This document shows, piece after piece, positions 54,752 to 64,000 of a stretch of 64,000 nt of DNA (the first letter of the stretch is position 1; every line of letters begins with the position of its first letter). The position numbers were made by a program, and so were the translations under genes. The stretch covers positions 124,001-188,000 of the forward strand of contig NZ_RHNO01000002.1 of the NCBI RefSeq assembly GCF_003946265.1. Reading direction: 5' to 3'. The stretch comes from Levilactobacillus yonginensis. Its GTDB lineage: Bacteria; Bacillota; Bacilli; Lactobacillales; Lactobacillaceae. The notes under the pieces are model-generated. The model was not told the origin of the DNA. It saw nothing but the letters and a program-made list of their open reading frames with translations, and ran no database searches.

Positions 54752-56725
54752 ATGGCGAAAGCAAAACCAAAATATGACGATTCCTCCATTCAGGTTTTGG
54801 AGGGATTGGAAGCTGTTCGTAAACGTCCTGGTATGTATATCGGGTCAACCGACGGCCGGGGTCTGCATCACTTGGTCTACGAAATCGTAGATAACGCCGT
54901 CGATGAAGCTCTGGCTGGCTATGGTAAGGAAATCAACGTGACCATCCACCAGGACAATAGTATTACGGTCGTTGACCACGGGCGGGGTATGCCAGTCGGC
55001 ATGCACGCCTCAGGAATTCCAACACCAGAAGTCATTCTCACTGTGCTGCATGCCGGTGGGAAATTCGGCCAGGGGGGGTACAAGACCTCTGGGGGACTTC
55101 ATGGGGTCGGGGCTTCCGTGGTCAACGCCCTCTCAAGCGCACTCACGGTCACCATTGTCCGTGATGGCGTGCGCTATCAAGAAAAATTCAAAGACGGGGG
55201 CCATCCCCAAGGTACGCTGAAAAAACTAGGCAATACCCGGGCCCATAACGGGACCACACTGACATTCAAACCGGACAGTCAGATCTTCACGACCACCGTT
55301 TATAATTTCTGCACCTTAGCGGAACGGCTACGGGAATCCGCCTTCTTACTAAAGGGCGTCAAGATTACCCTGACCGACGAACGCGAGGGTCAGGAACGTG
55401 AAGAAACCTATCATTTTGAAGACGGGATCAAAGAGTTTGTTGGGTATCTTAACGAAGACAAAGATACGTTGAGCGACGTCATGTACTTTGACGGTAGCAA
55501 AGACGGCATCGAGGTCGAAGTAGCTGCTCAGTATAACGATGGGTACACTGAAAACCTGCTCTCCTTCGTGAACAACGTTCGGACCAAGGACGGTGGTACG
55601 CACGAGGCTGGTATGCGGAGTGGGTGGACCAAGGCGTTCAATGAATACGCCCGTAAAGTTGGTCTTCTAAAGGATCGTGACAAAAATCTGGAAGGAACTG
55701 ATGTCCGTGAAGGTCTCTCAGCCGTCATCTCGCTGCGAGTGCCCGAAAACCTCTTACAATTTGAAGGCCAAACGAAGGAAAAGCTAGGAACACCCGAAGC
55801 CCGGACCATCGTCGACAGCGTGATCAGCGAACAGCTCGGTTACTACCTCATGGAAAATGGGGACTTCGGGAAGATGCTGATCAAGAAGTCTACGCAGGCC
55901 CGCCAAGCGCGTGAAGCCGCTCGAAAGGCACGTGACGAAAGCCGGAACGGAAAGCGACATAAGAAACACGAACGCCTTCTCTCTGGTAAGTTGACGCCCG
56001 CGCAATCCAAGAACGCGGCCAAGAACGAACTGTTCTTAGTCGAAGGGGATTCCGCCGGTGGTTCAGCTAAGCAAGGTCGGAATCGGAAGTTCCAAGCTAT
56101 CCTGCCATTACGGGGGAAGGTCTTGAACACCGAGAAGGCCAAGCTACCTGACATTATGAAGAACGAAGAAATCAGTACCATGATCTACACGATTGGTGCT
56201 GGTGTCGGGGCTGAGTTCAACATTGAGGACGCCAATTACGACAAGGTCATCATCATGACCGATGCCGATGATGACGGTGCTCATATCCAAATTCTCCTGT
56301 TAACGTTCTTCTACAAGTACATGCGACCGATGATCGACGCCGGCCGGATCTACATTGCCTTGCCACCGTTGTACCGTATCAAACGGACCGGGAAAAACCA
56401 AGACATTGCGTACGCTTGGACGAACGACGAACTCGCCGAAAAGACGAAGCAGATCAAGAACCACGGGTATAACCTTCAACGGTTCAAGGGGTTAGGGGAA
56501 ATGGACGCCGAACAACTGTGGGAAACGACCATGGATCCCGATAACCGGACCCTGATTCGTGTCCAAATTGACGACGCCGCTTTGGCAGAACGCCGGGTCA
56601 CGACGCTGATGGGCGATAAGGTTGAACCACGCCGGAAGTGGATTGAAAACAACGTTCAATTTACCTTAGAGGAAGATAATTCGAGTCTGTTAGAAAACGA
56701 CTCATCGGCCTCATCAACTGATTAA
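54752..56725 (+). CDS. parE: DNA topoisomerase IV subunit B
   Basis: ATPase subunit of topoisomerase IV, which separates linked daughter chromosomes. It has 657 residues: GHKL ATPase (VDNAVDEALAGYG near 45, DHGRGMPVG, KTSGGLHGVGASVVNALS), transducer, and Toprim with EGDSAGGSAKQGR near 430, PLRGKVLN and DADDDGAH. The sequence agrees with ParE rather than GyrB, and parC follows after 31 bases. Confidence 0.96.
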   Translation: MAKAKPKYDDSSIQVLEGLEAVRKRPGMYIGSTDGRGLHHLVYEIVDNAVDEALAGYGKEINVTIHQDNSITVVDHGRGMPVGMHASGIPTPEVILTVLHAGGKFGQGGYKTSGGLHGVGASVVNALSSALTVTIVRDGVRYQEKFKDGGHPQGTLKKLGNTRAHNGTTLTFKPDSQIFTTTVYNFCTLAERLRESAFLLKGVKITLTDEREGQEREETYHFEDGIKEFVGYLNEDKDTLSDVMYFDGSKDGIEVEVAAQYNDGYTENLLSFVNNVRTKDGGTHEAGMRSGWTKAFNEYARKVGLLKDRDKNLEGTDVREGLSAVISLRVPENLLQFEGQTKEKLGTPEARTIVDSVISEQLGYYLMENGDFGKMLIKKSTQARQAREAARKARDESRNGKRHKKHERLLSGKLTPAQSKNAAKNELFLVEGDSAGGSAKQGRNRKFQAILPLRGKVLNTEKAKLPDIMKNEEISTMIYTIGAGVGAEFNIEDANYDKVIIMTDADDDGAHIQILLLTFFYKYMRPMIDAGRIYIALPPLYRIKRTGKNQDIAYAWTNDELAEKTKQIKNHGYNLQRFKGLGEMDAEQLWETTMDPDNRTLIRVQIDDAALAERRVTTLMGDKVEPRRKWIENNVQFTLEEDNSSLLENDSSASSTD

Positions 56726-56756
56726 TCAAAATTCCGGTGAAAGGAGCAATTAATTC

Positions 56757-59204
56757 GTGAGTGAAGGACAAAAAATTCAAGAGCTAACGTTGGAAGAAGT
56801 TATGGGCGACCGCTTCGGTCGTTATTCCAAATCAATCATTCAGGAACGGGCGCTTCCCGATATTCGGGACGGCCTGAAGCCCGTTCAACGGCGAATCCTA
56901 TTTGCCATGAACAAGGACGGGAACACCTACGACAAGGGGTTCCGGAAGTCCGCTAAATCTGTCGGAAACGTCATGGGTAACTTTCACCCCCATGGTGATA
57001 GTTCCATTTATGAAGCACTGACGCGGATGAGCCAGGACTGGAAAGTTCGGGAACCACTCGTTGAAATGCACGGGAACAACGGGTCCATGGACGGGGACCC
57101 CGCAGCCGCCATGCGGTATACGGAAGCTCGTCTCAGTAAGTTGGCAGGCGAAATGCTCCGTGACATCGACAAGGATACCGTGGAAATGGTCCTCAACTTC
57201 GATGATACTGAGTACGAACCCACCGTCTTGCCAGCCCGATTCCCCAACCTGTTAGTTAACGGATCCACTGGGATCTCAGCGGGTTACGCTACCGAGATTC
57301 CGCCGCACAATTTAGGAGAAGTCGTGGACGCCTTAGTCTACCTCTTGAGTCATCCCAAGGCTGAACTGGCTGAACTAATGACTTACGTGCAGGGGCCAGA
57401 CTTCCCAACTGGTGGTATCATCCAGGGGAAAGATGGCATCGTCAAGGCCTATGAGACTGGTCGGGGCCGCATCGTCGTACGGTCCAAGACTAAGATTGAA
57501 CCACTCCGCGGGAATAAGAGCCAAATTACGGTGACGGAGATTCCTTACGAGGTCAACAAGGCCCAACTAGTTAAAAAAATCGATGAAATTCGGTTAAACA
57601 AAAAGGTTGAAGGCCTCGCCGAAGTCCGGGACGAAACCGACCGTGAAGGGTTACGAATTGCCATTGAACTCAAACGAGATGCGGACGCCCAAGGGGTCTT
57701 GAACTACTTGTTTAAGAACACTGAGCTCCAAATCACGTACAACTTCAACATGGTGGCCATCAACCACCAACGGCCAGAACACGTCGGTCTCAAGACCATC
57801 CTGTCAGCGTACCTAGAACACCAACGCACGGTGATTACTAAGCGGACCCAGTACGACCTGCAAAAGGCGCTGGATCGACAGCATATCGTCTTAGGGTTGA
57901 TTAAGGCTTTGTCCATTCTCGACGAAGTCATCAAAACCATTCGGGCCAGCAAGGACCGGCGCGATGCGCGGGATAACCTGGTCAGTGCCTACGATTTCTC
58001 CGAGAAACAAGCGGATGCCATCGTAGCCCTGCAGTTATACCGGTTGACCAACACCGACGTGACTCAGCTAGAGGCCGAATCTGCCAAGCTCTCCGCCGCT
58101 ATCGAAGAGGACCGGAAGATCTTGGCTGACCCCAAGACGTTGAACGCTGTGCTGCGGAAGGAATTAAAAGCCGTTGCTAAGGAATACCGGAACCCTCGTC
58201 GAACTGAGATTCAGGATCAAATTGAAGACCTGAAGATCAAGACGACCGTCACGGTTGCCGATGAAGACGTTGTCGTTTTAGTGAGCCACGATGGTTACCT
58301 GAAACGCTCTGGTGTCCGTTCCTATACGGCTTCGGACCCCGCAGACAACGGGTTGAAGGATGAGGATTACCCAATCTTCATGCAACAGCTGAGCACATTG
58401 GATCACTTGATGATGTTCACTAACAAGGGGAATCTGATTTACCGGCCCGTTCATGAAATCAGCGATGTGAAGTGGAAGGAAACTGGTGAACATATTTCTC
58501 AGACCATCGGCTTAGAGTCCGACGAAGAAATCGTGGCCACCTACGCCTTTAAGACGTTGAAGGAGGCCGGTCACTTCTTGATTGCCACCAGCGATGGGTA
58601 CATCAAGCAGACCGCCTTTAAGGACCTGACACCGGGTCGGACGTATAAGAGTCGTGCCGCGGTCTACGAAAAGTTGAAGAATCCGGACGCCAGTGTCGTT
58701 CAGGTCAAGTACCTGACGGAACCCGTTGAACAGGGAATCCTCTTAATTTCCAAGAATGGCTACGCACTGCGCTACACCTTGGATGAGGTTTCAATCAATG
58801 GGGCCCGGACCACCGGTGTTCGTTCCATGGACCTGCGCGACGACGATGAAGTCGTCAACCTAGCCATGGTCACGGATAGTGATACCATTGCACTGATCAC
58901 CCAACGTGGGGCCTTCAAGCGACTGGCAATGAAAGAATTGTCAGTCACGAGTCGGGCTCGCCGGGGAGTGGTCGTCTTACACGAGTTAAAGCGTGAACCG
59001 CACCGGGTCGTTGATTTCATGACGATTCCAGCGGGGAACCCCGCATTAGAAATTCTGACGGACAGAGAACGGACTCACGATGTCCTGCCAACCGAACACC
59101 CACTTAGCGGTCGTTACTCTAACGGCTCGTTCGTTGTGGATACTGACGTTGAGGGGACGCCGGTCCAGTTACGTCTCAAACCAACGGAACTAGTCTTGGA
59201 ATAA
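56757..59204 (+). CDS. parC: DNA topoisomerase IV subunit A
   Basis: DNA-cleaving subunit. It has 815 residues: QERALPDIRDGLKPVQRRIL near 30, GNFHPHGDSSIYEAL near 75 (with the Ser often changed in quinolone resistance, here the wild-type S), active-site tyrosine in AAMRYTEARLS near 120, and a C-terminal beta-pinwheel (from about 495). GTG start after AAAGGAG. Confidence 0.96.
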   Translation: MSEGQKIQELTLEEVMGDRFGRYSKSIIQERALPDIRDGLKPVQRRILFAMNKDGNTYDKGFRKSAKSVGNVMGNFHPHGDSSIYEALTRMSQDWKVREPLVEMHGNNGSMDGDPAAAMRYTEARLSKLAGEMLRDIDKDTVEMVLNFDDTEYEPTVLPARFPNLLVNGSTGISAGYATEIPPHNLGEVVDALVYLLSHPKAELAELMTYVQGPDFPTGGIIQGKDGIVKAYETGRGRIVVRSKTKIEPLRGNKSQITVTEIPYEVNKAQLVKKIDEIRLNKKVEGLAEVRDETDREGLRIAIELKRDADAQGVLNYLFKNTELQITYNFNMVAINHQRPEHVGLKTILSAYLEHQRTVITKRTQYDLQKALDRQHIVLGLIKALSILDEVIKTIRASKDRRDARDNLVSAYDFSEKQADAIVALQLYRLTNTDVTQLEAESAKLSAAIEEDRKILADPKTLNAVLRKELKAVAKEYRNPRRTEIQDQIEDLKIKTTVTVADEDVVVLVSHDGYLKRSGVRSYTASDPADNGLKDEDYPIFMQQLSTLDHLMMFTNKGNLIYRPVHEISDVKWKETGEHISQTIGLESDEEIVATYAFKTLKEAGHFLIATSDGYIKQTAFKDLTPGRTYKSRAAVYEKLKNPDASVVQVKYLTEPVEQGILLISKNGYALRYTLDEVSINGARTTGVRSMDLRDDDEVVNLAMVTDSDTIALITQRGAFKRLAMKELSVTSRARRGVVVLHELKREPHRVVDFMTIPAGNPALEILTDRERTHDVLPTEHPLSGRYSNGSFVVDTDVEGTPVQLRLKPTELVLE

Positions 59205-59340
59205 GACAATCTGTGCGACTTTGCGAGCAGAAATCGTTGCGCTTTTAGTGTAAACGGCCTATCATATACAGTAATAGTAACCATTAGTTGACAGGACGTT
59301 GTTTAGCGGAGCCCGTCACAATGATAAGGAGCAAAAGCGG

Positions 59341-60300
59341 ATGAAGACGAAGCAGGAAAGCATTTTTTCTTCAAAAACCCTGACGTATTTCCTACAGCTT
59401 GCTGAGACCATGAATTACACGCAGGCTGCCCAGATTTTAGGCATCACGCAACCAGCATTAACGCAGCAGATCAAGAAACTGGAACGAACGGTGGGCGCAC
59501 CACTATTCTATTCAGTCGGTAAGAAACTGCGGCTATCCGACGCCGGATATACCATGCTCGACGCGACGCACAAGATTTATGGCATTCTCAACCAAGCTAC
59601 TGACGAGATTCAACAATCGACCAGTGCCACGCAAGGTGAAATCAACATCGGGTTACTGGCATCCATGGAAGATGCCGTTTTTGAGGATTTTGCCATTCTG
59701 TCGTATCAAAACAATCCGGATCTCAAGATTTCCTTCCACATGTTAACCCGGAAGGAAATTTGGGAGCGCCTGGAAAACAACAAGATTGATCTAGCTATCA
59801 TGTACTTACCCGATGACTCCATTAAGAACTGGAAACCGTACGAATCGAAGAAGATTATTTCGGACGACCTGTTGTTCATCCATCACGACGAGCAGTTGGC
59901 CAAGAAACGGCGGATCAAGTTCAAGGACACCACCGAAAACGTCTGGGCCATGTATCCGGATGGGTACTACCTGAACCAAACGTTGCACGAAGCCTACAAG
60001 AATCAACTGGCTGATTTTCCTAAGAGTGTGGCGAACTTTACCACACCGACCCAACTGCTCCATTTCTCCATGCAGACGCAATCCGCGACTGCGTTACCAA
60101 ATTCGTTTATGATTGGGCAGGACGACTTACCCAACACCTGGACGGCCCATTTCGATCCAAACATTCGGTTCGATTTGGCTTTCGTCTTCCGGAAGGGTAA
60201 AGCAGAAATCCCCCGCATTAGTCACTTCTTGGCGCAGTTTGACCGGTACTTACATACCGACGATTACATTTCCCGCCTTAAACAACTTCGGAACCAATAA
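59341..60300 (+). CDS. LysR family transcriptional regulator
   Basis: A 319-residue regulator: N-terminal winged helix (about 10-70, NYTQAAQILGITQPALTQQI) and a periplasmic-binding-like effector domain (about 95-300). Its ligand and targets are unknown. The gene points toward ppaC, 35 bases downstream, not away from a divergent target, so autoregulation sites cannot be placed. The ATG at 59341 follows AAGGAG. Confidence 0.9.
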   Translation: MKTKQESIFSSKTLTYFLQLAETMNYTQAAQILGITQPALTQQIKKLERTVGAPLFYSVGKKLRLSDAGYTMLDATHKIYGILNQATDEIQQSTSATQGEINIGLLASMEDAVFEDFAILSYQNNPDLKISFHMLTRKEIWERLENNKIDLAIMYLPDDSIKNWKPYESKKIISDDLLFIHHDEQLAKKRRIKFKDTTENVWAMYPDGYYLNQTLHEAYKNQLADFPKSVANFTTPTQLLHFSMQTQSATALPNSFMIGQDDLPNTWTAHFDPNIRFDLAFVFRKGKAEIPRISHFLAQFDRYLHTDDYISRLKQLRNQ

Positions 60301-60335
60301 ACTAAAAATATTATTTGTTAAAGGAGTTCTATCTA

Positions 60336-61265
60336 ATGAGTAAAGCATTGATTTTCGGTCACCAAAATCCAGATACGGACGCTATCGTTGCCGCTAAGGC
60401 CTACGCCTACTTCCAAACCCAGAAGGGCCTGGACGTTGAAGCCGTTGCCTTGGGCGAACCTAACATGGAAACTAATTTCGTGTTGAACCACTTTGACGAA
60501 CCAGCACCACGGGTCATCAAGACTGCTTCTAACGAAGTTGACCACGTTATGTTGGTCGACCACAACGAAGCCCAACAAAGTGTTGAGGACATCGACAAGG
60601 TGACGGTTACCCACGTCGTTGACCATCACCGAATCGCTAACTTCGAAACGAAGTTGCCTTTGTACTACCGGGCAGAACCAGTTGGTTGTGTCAGCACGAT
60701 TTTGACCGAAATGTTCGACGAAGAAAAAATCGAAATCCCAGCTAAGTTAGCTGGTTTGATGCTTTCCGCTATCATTTCAGATACGCTGTTATTACAATCC
60801 CCAACGACGACTGACAAGGACCGCGAAGCTGTTCGCGCCTTAGCTGAAATCGCTGACGTGGATGTTCAAAGCTACGGTATCGAAATGTTAAAGGCTGGGA
60901 CTAACCTGGCAGCTAAGTCTGACAAGGAACTCATCGACGGTGACGCTAAGTCATTCGACATGGGTGACAAGAGCGTACGGATCGGCCAAATCAACACGGT
61001 CGATTTAGACGACGTGCTGTCCCGTCAGGCTGGTTTGGAAAAGGAAATGCAAGCTGAAATGGCTGCTGACGGCTACGACTTGTTCATTACCTTGGCCACC
61101 AACGTCCTGAACAGCGACTCAGAACTCATCGTTGCCGGTGAACCTAAGAGCGCTGTCGAAACGGCCTTCAACACTAAGCTGGACAACAACCGTGCTAGCT
61201 TGCCTGGTGTTGTTTCCCGGAAGAAGCAAGTGGTGCCTCCATTGACCGCTGCCTTCGAAGGCTAA
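60336..61265 (+). CDS. ppaC: Manganese-dependent inorganic pyrophosphatase
   Basis: Hydrolyses pyrophosphate to drive biosynthesis. It has 309 residues of the DHH family [13 protein letters not shown] near 7 (His and two Asp ligands), VDHNE near 75, VVDHHRI (DHH motif) near 96, and the C-terminal [10 protein letters not shown] loop that binds pyrophosphate. The ATG at 60336 follows AAAGGAG. Strong codon bias. Confidence 0.96.
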   Translation: MSKALIFGHQNPDTDAIVAAKAYAYFQTQKGLDVEAVALGEPNMETNFVLNHFDEPAPRVIKTASNEVDHVMLVDHNEAQQSVEDIDKVTVTHVVDHHRIANFETKLPLYYRAEPVGCVSTILTEMFDEEKIEIPAKLAGLMLSAIISDTLLLQSPTTTDKDREAVRALAEIADVDVQSYGIEMLKAGTNLAAKSDKELIDGDAKSFDMGDKSVRIGQINTVDLDDVLSRQAGLEKEMQAEMAADGYDLFITLATNVLNSDSELIVAGEPKSAVETAFNTKLDNNRASLPGVVSRKKQVVPPLTAAFEG

Positions 61266-61289
61266 TTTAAGATAACTTACGATCTAACG

Positions 61290-61332
61290 AACATCTCTGC
61301 CCGTTTTTTGACTGGGAAGAGGTGTTTTTTTT
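61290..61332 (+). terminator. Terminator of ppaC
   Basis: ACATCTCTGCCC and GGGAAGAGGTGT pair with one mismatch, followed by eight T. Confidence 0.8.
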
Positions 61333-61411
61333 AGTCGCTTAAAACAGGATTCGCTATAATACGGTCGATGGTAGTCGTTAGGCATCTTCCTTCGAGGGAG
61401 AGGGATTATGC

Positions 61412-61984
61412 ATGACAAGAAGCTGGTACCGGGGAATTATTACCGCAGTTATCGCTGTTGGTCTGTTACTCACGCAGGTCGGCAATATTGTTGCTTTGGC
61501 AACGACTGCCACACCATTTGGTCCGGAACGTTTCGCGAGTGATCATGCCACGTACGTGATTGATACCAAGTCGGCCTATTACCGGCACATTTGGGAGGGG
61601 GCCATCTCTGCTTGGAACAAGACTGGTGCGTTTCATTTCAAACAGAGTTCAGCAGCCCACGCCCAGATTCAATTGTCGACGGCTTCTCAGTCCCAGTCTG
61701 CATCAATGGGTCAGGACGTTGGTCTCACAGATTTCTGGTCTAGAAATGACTATCTAAAGTCTGTCAAATCGACGTTGAACGCCCAATTGCTGCAAGAATA
61801 CGGCTACTCACGGTCAGATGACTTACACGTCGCTGAACACGAGTTAGGCCACACGATGGGCTTAGGTCACAATCCATCTAAGCATAGCGTCATGTACTAC
61901 CGTAACCGCGATGAAGGTATCCAGAAGGTAGATATCCAAGCCGTTAAACTTCGGTATACGTTGCCAGCTGGCGAAGCAAGTTAG
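61412..61984 (+). CDS. Secreted matrixin-like zinc metalloprotease
   Basis: A 190-residue protein with a signal peptide or anchor (about 1-32) and a compact protease domain with HELGHTMGLGH near 149 (the HExxHxxGxxH zinc site) followed by a SVMYYR Met-turn. There is no propeptide with a cysteine switch and no cell-wall anchor. Such small M10-type enzymes occur in several lactobacilli; the substrate is unknown. A TATAAT lies at 61355-61360. Flanked by terminators, so it is a single-gene unit. Confidence 0.83.
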   Translation: MTRSWYRGIITAVIAVGLLLTQVGNIVALATTATPFGPERFASDHATYVIDTKSAYYRHIWEGAISAWNKTGAFHFKQSSAAHAQIQLSTASQSQSASMGQDVGLTDFWSRNDYLKSVKSTLNAQLLQEYGYSRSDDLHVAEHELGHTMGLGHNPSKHSVMYYRNRDEGIQKVDIQAVKLRYTLPAGEAS

Positions 61985-61991
61985 GACCTTT

Positions 61992-62035
61992 AAAACGTTA
62001 TCACGGGGCTAAGCCCTCAGTGATAACGTTTTTTT
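61992..62035 (+). terminator. Terminator of the metalloprotease gene
   Basis: AACGTTATCAC and GTGATAACGTT enclose GGGGC/GCCC and are followed by six to seven T. Confidence 0.85.
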
Positions 62036-62119
62036 AATCAAATTAATTGTAATTTTGACAAAGAAGCATAAACTAGAAATAAGCTTATTAGTTGTGCACA
62101 ATTGATTGGAGGAATCTGA

Positions 62120-62560
62120 ATGGCATCTCAAGAGAATCAGGCAGATTTAAAGAAACGACTGACGGCTGAACAATTTGCCGTCACGCAGCATGCGGCCACA
62201 GAGGCTGCGTTCACTGGTGAGTACGACCAATTCTACGAACCCGGTATCTACGTCGATGTGGTGAGTGGTCAACCGTTGTTTAGCTCCACCGATAAGTATG
62301 ATGCCGGTTGTGGTTGGCCATCCTTTAGCAAGCCAATCGATGCCGCCAACGTCAAGGAAAATACGGATCACTCGTTTGGAATGGTTCGTCAAGAAGTCCG
62401 GAGTACTGACGCGGCATCTCATTTAGGTCATGTCTTTAACGACGGTCCCGCTGAGACTGGCGGTTTACGTTACTGTATCAACTCGGCGGCGCTGAAGTTC
62501 ATTCCTGCCAATGAGTTGGAAGCTAAGGGCTATCATGATTTTGAACAACTCTTTGACTAA
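62120..62560 (+). CDS. msrB: Peptide methionine-(R)-sulfoxide reductase
   Basis: Repairs the R form of oxidised methionine. It has 146 residues: [12 protein letters not shown] near 74, [11 protein letters not shown] near 106 and the catalytic cysteine in [11 protein letters not shown] near 121. The two CxxC zinc pairs of the zinc-binding MsrB forms are absent. It forms a pair with msrA 17 bases downstream. Preceded by GGAGG. Confidence 0.95.
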   Translation: MASQENQADLKKRLTAEQFAVTQHAATEAAFTGEYDQFYEPGIYVDVVSGQPLFSSTDKYDAGCGWPSFSKPIDAANVKENTDHSFGMVRQEVRSTDAASHLGHVFNDGPAETGGLRYCINSAALKFIPANELEAKGYHDFEQLFD

Positions 62561-62577
62561 ACAGAAAGGGTGAGTCG

Positions 62578-63099
62578 ATGAGTCAATCTGAAACGGCTAT
62601 TTTCGCCGGCGGATGTTTCTGGTGTATGGTTCAACCATTTGATACACAACCGGGAATTCAATCCGTTGTCTCCGGTTACACCGGTGGACATACCGTCAAT
62701 CCAACGTACGCTGAGGTTGCAAGCCATACCACCGGCCACACCGAAGCCGTACAAATCACATTCGATCCAGCTACCATCAGTTACGCACAGTTGGTTGAAA
62801 TCTATTGGCGGCAAACTGACCCCACGGACGCCAGCGGCCAGTTCCAAGACCGCGGCGACAGCTATCGACCAGTCATCTACGTTAACGGTCCTGAACAACG
62901 TCGCGTGGCAGAAGCCTCTAAGACAGCGTTGACAGCCAGCGAACGCTTTGACGACCCAATTGTCACCACGATTGAGGACGTGCAACCATTTTATCCCGCT
63001 GAGGAGGAACATCAGGACTTCTACAAGCGAAATCCATTCCGTTATCAGATTGAAGAAATGGGCGGTCGCCAAGACTTTATCCAAAATAAGTGGCGTTAA
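62578..63099 (+). CDS. msrA: Peptide methionine-(S)-sulfoxide reductase
   Basis: Repairs the S form of oxidised methionine. It has 173 residues with GGCFWCMV near 12 (catalytic Cys), the conserved [12 protein letters not shown] near 36, and YRPVIYV. Here msrA and msrB are separate genes in one unit, not fused. AGAAAGGG precedes the ATG. Confidence 0.95.
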   Translation: MSQSETAIFAGGCFWCMVQPFDTQPGIQSVVSGYTGGHTVNPTYAEVASHTTGHTEAVQITFDPATISYAQLVEIYWRQTDPTDASGQFQDRGDSYRPVIYVNGPEQRRVAEASKTALTASERFDDPIVTTIEDVQPFYPAEEEHQDFYKRNPFRYQIEEMGGRQDFIQNKWR

Positions 63100-63145
63100 T
63101 GCCCATTCTGTATGCTACAATTGTGGGTAAAGGATGGTGTTTGCA

Positions 63146-63589
63146 GTGGGATATGTACGTAATTTACGGCAAAAAGTTGGTCAGGAACCCTTAATTGTGG
63201 TTGGTTCCGCAGCAGTTGTTCGTCGTCAGCAACAGCTCTTGTTGATCAAACGAACGGATAACTTGCTTTGGGGACTGCCAGCCGGTTCTAAGGAGCTCAA
63301 CGAAAGCGCTGAAGACACGGCGCGACGTGAATTACGTGAGGAAGCTGGCTTAATCGCAACTGACGCTAAACTCATGACGGTTGCCAGTGGTCCAGGCATG
63401 CAATACACGTATCCAAACGGCGATCCAATTGATTCCGTGACGGTCGTTTACACGTTAACAGTCACTGGCGAAGCACAGCCAGATAACGTCGAGACTAGCT
63501 CGGCTAATTTTTTTGATCTACAGCAATTACCAGAGAATCTGACGCCATTGACGAAGAAAATCTTACAAGAGATGGCTCTGATCAAATAA
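63146..63589 (+). CDS. NUDIX hydrolase
   Basis: A 147-residue pyrophosphohydrolase acting on a nucleoside-diphosphate-linked substrate. The Nudix box GSKELNESAEDTARRELREEAGL (about 53-75; given as G-x5-E-x7-REL-REEAGL) is complete. The GTG at 63146 gives the family-typical start MGYVRNLRQKVG; an in-frame ATG 12 bases upstream overlaps the AAAGGA site. Substrate not predictable. Confidence 0.85.
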   Translation: MGYVRNLRQKVGQEPLIVVGSAAVVRRQQQLLLIKRTDNLLWGLPAGSKELNESAEDTARRELREEAGLIATDAKLMTVASGPGMQYTYPNGDPIDSVTVVYTLTVTGEAQPDNVETSSANFFDLQQLPENLTPLTKKILQEMALIK

Positions 63590-63597
63590 CGTAAACT

Positions 63598-63648
63598 AAT
63601 CAGCAAACCGAGACGTGTAAAAATGCGTTTAGGCTTGCTGATTTTTTA
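63598..63648 (+). terminator. Terminator of the NUDIX gene
   Basis: AATCAGCAA and TTGCTGATT, with partial inner pairing, followed by six T. Confidence 0.75.
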
Positions 63649-64000
63649 TAGAACATTAGCTTGATGAGGTCGTTTTTAGTTTTTAACTCTACTTTCGATA
63701 ATATATATTATGTAAAGTAGAACAGTTTTCTGATTTAGACTTGAAGAATGGTCATGCCCTTTCTTTGATGTGCGTCGATATTTTTTGCAATGCTACTTAT
63801 GGACTTGCTGTTACCGATTTAAAAAATATGTTAGCCCAGTTGAACAGCAACTCACTGACAACGTGCGTGTGACTACCAATCATAATACTAGACAGATTGC
63901 TTGCGTCACCACCAACTTAAATTAACTTGCAAACTTACCGACCGCAATTCAGCTGTCCGCAGTTAAATCAGTTTAATTTCAACTAAATGCTACCGTCACA
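63649..64000. other. Right-end region without an intact gene
   Basis: TCTACTTT (63687-63694) and AAAGTAGA (63714-63721) form an inverted repeat around an AT-rich core, a possible operator. Further right, short protein-like stretches in changing frames (VTDLKNMLAQLNS; EQQLTDNVRVTTNHNTRQIA) with stops suggest a decayed gene; nothing is intact. Confidence 0.3.

Overview
The window is a low-to-mid GC Firmicutes chromosome segment and almost certainly comes from a member of the Lactobacillaceae. The conserved gene strings (xerD-ribT-scpA-scpB-rluB-ribU, cmk-rpsA-der-hup, thyA-dfrA, rbgA-rnhB-dprA-topA-xerC-hslV-hslU, parE-parC) are those of lactobacilli. The slot between dnaE and pyk, where homofermentative relatives carry pfkA, holds a transaldolase-like gene instead. 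This suggests an obligately heterofermentative species (Levilactobacillus-like); the species assignment is inference.

Layout. 1-10.5 kb: 5'-truncated pepT, clpB behind a CtsR-type box, dnaE, a transaldolase-like aldolase, and pyk with a near-consensus cre site. 11.3-24.5 kb: cvfB, the xerD-to-ribU segment ending in an FMN riboswitch, the ypbB-recQ pair, a LysM protein, cmk, rpsA, der and hup. 25.3-36.4 kb: a TPR protein, yitT-type membrane protein (minus strand), cca, an ABC-F ATPase, thyA, dfrA, hemolysin III family (minus), degV, an SGNH hydrolase, ypmS-like and yozE. 36.5-44.3 kb: an AT-rich accessory island with secreted proteins and a lipoprotein of unknown function, gene fragments, and an AbiE-type toxin-antitoxin pair bracketed by a duplicated block. 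44.4-63.6 kb: housekeeping genes resume (rbgA, rnhB, dprA, topA, xerC, hslVU, galM-like, plsY on the minus strand, parEC with a LexA-type box, a LysR regulator, ppaC, a secreted matrixin-like protease, msrB-msrA, NUDIX).

The most unusual content lies between genes. Nine copies of a large (about 165-200 bp) structured element sit in five intergenic gaps. They share short invariant motifs (GTCCCCACAGC, TCGAG, TGGGACGAG or TGGGCG), while their helices change sequence on both sides so that pairing is kept. Eight of the nine form four pairs, always in the same outward-pointing arrangement (minus copy left, plus copy right), 137-372 bp apart. I do not recognise the family. It may be a structured RNA, or a palindromic mobile element with structured ends.

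No tRNA, rRNA, CRISPR array, intact insertion sequence or prophage is visible. Positions are read by eye; homology calls come from recognised motifs and gene order, not from searches.
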